A DNA stretch of 6,539 bases, from contig CALFYA010000086.1 of assembly GCA_937952925.1 (NCBI GenBank), positions 1 to 6,539 on the forward strand. The letters run 5' to 3'. The position numbers and the translations under genes are program-made. The stretch comes from an uncultured Moraxellaceae bacterium (GTDB taxonomy: Bacteria; Pseudomonadota; Gammaproteobacteria; Pseudomonadales; Moraxellaceae). A model generated the notes under the pieces. The model had not been told where the DNA came from, searched no databases, and saw only the letters and a program-made list of their open reading frames with translations. This document shows, one piece after another, positions 4,879-6,539 of this stretch. The stretch's first letter is position 1. Every line of letters begins with the position of its first letter.

Positions 4879-6539
4879 GTGACCCAATATACGGCTCAAT
4901 CGCTTGAAGTGTTGTCTGGCTTGGATCCGGTTCGTCGCAGGCCAGGGATGTATACCGACACCAGTCGCCCCAACCATTTGGCGCAAGAAGTGATCGACAA
5001 CGCGGTCGATGAAGCGCTCGCAGGGCATGCCAACCAAGTGGATGTGATTGTGCACAAAGATGGTTCACTCTCGGTGCAAGACAATGGTCGCGGCATGCCG
5101 GTGGATATCCATCCTGAGTATGGGCAAAGCGGCATTGAAATCATCCTGACCAAGCTGCATGCGGGCGGTAAGTTTTCCACCGATAATTATCAGTTTTCCG
5201 GTGGTTTGCATGGCGTGGGCATTTCGGTGGTCAATGCGCTGTCGAGCCGTGTTGATGTGACGGTGCTACGTGGCGGTACGCAGTATCACATGCGCTTTGA
5301 GCATGGTGAGCGCGTGACCGAGCTAGAGACCAAAGACGGTTTTCCCAAACGGCAAAGCGGCACGCTGGTACGCTTTTGGCCGGATGCCAAATATTTTGAT
5401 GCACCCAAATTTGCCCTCAAAGCGCTCAAACACAACCTCAAAGCCAAAGCGGTGCTGTCGGCTGGCCTAAAAGTCAGTTTCCACGATGAAGACAGCGGCG
5501 AAAAAATTGTTTGGCAGTTTGAAAACGGCTTGGTCGATTATCTGCGTGATGAGCTTGAAGGCCGTGACACGCTGCCGATGGAGCCGTTTACCGCGAGTGG
5601 TCAAGCCGAGCGTGCCGCCTGTGAATTTGCCCTGTGCTGGTTGCCCGAAGGCGGCGAAACGGTGCAAGAAAGCTACGTCAACTTGATTCCCACCGCGCAA
5701 GGCGGCACGCATGTCAATGGCTTGCGCACCGGTACCACCGACGCGATGCGTGAGTTTTGTGAGCTGCGCAACCTACTGCCACGCAACCTCAAGCTGTCGG
5801 CGGAAGATGTGTGGGACGGGGTCAATTTTATCTTGTCGCTCAAATTCCAAGAGCCACAGTTTTCGGGGCAAACCAAAGAGCGTTTGTCGAGCCGTGAAGC
5901 CGCACCGATTGTGCAAAATATTGCCAAAGATGCGTTTAGCTTGTGGCTCAATCAACACCCCGATATCGCCAATCAATTGGCAGAGCTGGCGATCAATCGT
6001 GCAGGACGTCGCTTGAAGGCCGCTAAAAAAGTTGAGCGCAAAAAGATTGTGTCGGGGCCTGCGCTACCGGGTAAGTTGGCCGATTGTGCCGGTGCCACCC
6101 GTGAAGAAACCGAGCTGTTTTTGGTGGAAGGGGATTCGGCAGGTGGCAGCGCCAAACAAGCGCGTAACCGACATTTTCAAGCGATCATGCCGCTACGTGG
6201 CAAGATCTTAAATACGTGGGAAGTGTCGCCTGATGAAGTGCTGGCCTCGCAAGAGGTGCATGACATCGCCATTGCCATCGGGGTTGATCCGGCGAGTGAC
6301 GATTTGTCGGAGCTGCGCTATGGCAAGATTTGTATCTTGGCGGATGCCGACTCAGACGGTTTGCATATTGCCACCTTGCTGTGTGCGCTGTTCGTCAAGC
6401 ATTTCCCTGCCTTGATTGAAAATGGTCATTTGTTTGTGGCGATGCCGCCATTGTATCGGGTCGATGCGGGTAAAGAGGTGTGGTATGCCCTCGACGACGA
6501 CGAGCTACAGAGCATTTTGAAAAAGCTCAAAAACAAAAC
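4879..6539 (+). CDS. parE: DNA topoisomerase IV subunit B (ParE), 3'-truncated by the window edge
   Basis: Starts at GTG 4879 (AAGGA at 4864-4868, a rather long 10-nt spacing) and runs open for 553 codons to the edge; E. coli ParE has 630. ParE is the ATPase subunit that works with ParC to decatenate daughter chromosomes and relax supercoils. The N-terminal GHKL ATPase shows Glu37 (catalytic base) and Asn41 (Mg2+) in QEVIDNAVDEA, Asp68 in DNGRGMP, the ATP-lid stretch SGGLHGVGISVVNALS, and Thr162. The transducer domain follows. The TOPRIM domain carries EGDSAGGSA (Glu417) and DADSDG (489-494). Positions equivalent to E. coli quinolone-resistance sites Asp420, Ser458 and Glu460 are unchanged (Asp419, Ser457, Glu459). 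ParE rather than GyrB is favoured by MTQYTAQSLEVLSGLDPVRR, DIHPEYG, QEVHDIAIAIG and the yqiA neighbour. The missing part is the end of the TOPRIM domain and the C-terminus. Confidence 0.97.
   Translation, partial: MTQYTAQSLEVLSGLDPVRRRPGMYTDTSRPNHLAQEVIDNAVDEALAGHANQVDVIVHKDGSLSVQDNGRGMPVDIHPEYGQSGIEIILTKLHAGGKFSTDNYQFSGGLHGVGISVVNALSSRVDVTVLRGGTQYHMRFEHGERVTELETKDGFPKRQSGTLVRFWPDAKYFDAPKFALKALKHNLKAKAVLSAGLKVSFHDEDSGEKIVWQFENGLVDYLRDELEGRDTLPMEPFTASGQAERAACEFALCWLPEGGETVQESYVNLIPTAQGGTHVNGLRTGTTDAMREFCELRNLLPRNLKLSAEDVWDGVNFILSLKFQEPQFSGQTKERLSSREAAPIVQNIAKDAFSLWLNQHPDIANQLAELAINRAGRRLKAAKKVERKKIVSGPALPGKLADCAGATREETELFLVEGDSAGGSAKQARNRHFQAIMPLRGKILNTWEVSPDEVLASQEVHDIAIAIGVDPASDDLSELRYGKICILADADSDGLHIATLLCALFVKHFPALIENGHLFVAMPPLYRVDAGKEVWYALDDDELQSILKKLKNK

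Noticed and set aside
4463..5068. 201-codon minus-strand open frame across yqiA and parE
   Set aside because: It is antisense to two well-supported genes and its translation is rich in His, Arg and Cys, typical of a shadow frame.

Overview
The window looks like a chromosomal segment of a gammaproteobacterium. The best anchor is a topoisomerase IV ParE subunit whose first residues (TQYTAQSLEVLSGLDPVRRR) resemble, from memory, those of Moraxellaceae and Pseudomonadales. The yqiA-parE gene pair is also typical of Gammaproteobacteria. Coding DNA is roughly half G+C by eye, higher than most Acinetobacter, so a less-studied member of that broad group is plausible. No database search was possible.

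Layout from left to right. Positions 1-422 (minus) hold the N-terminal 140 codons of an RTX (haemolysin-type calcium-binding repeat) protein that runs off the left edge. Positions 612-2162 (minus) hold a complete 516-residue paralogue. Each RTX gene has its own ribosome binding site, and a perfect 13-bp hairpin separates them. Upstream of the complete RTX gene is about 490 bp of non-coding DNA that falls to 20% G+C in its core, ending at a clear intrinsic terminator for the next gene. Positions 2656-3975 (minus) encode an alpha/beta-hydrolase of the PGAP1-like/lipase type. A divergent intergenic region with a CRP/Vfr-like palindrome, a TTGACA promoter candidate and a second palindrome separates it from a plus-strand pair. 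That pair is a YqiA-family esterase (4139-4855) followed 23 nt later by parE (4879 to the right edge, 3'-truncated).

The right half is an ordinary housekeeping segment: yqiA-parE is probably one transcript, and ParE keeps its ATPase and TOPRIM motifs. The left half is accessory in character. It carries two tandem secreted RTX proteins with no recognisable enzymatic domain and a C-terminus of the type I secretion kind; no secretion transporter is in the window. The hydrolase between the halves is expressed separately.

I saw no CRISPR array, insertion sequence, tRNA, rRNA or phage gene, and no convincing new multi-gene system. The most checkable oddities are the paralogous RTX pair with an apparently contracted repeat block, the CRP-like site in the hydrolase leader, and the unresolved start of the YqiA gene.
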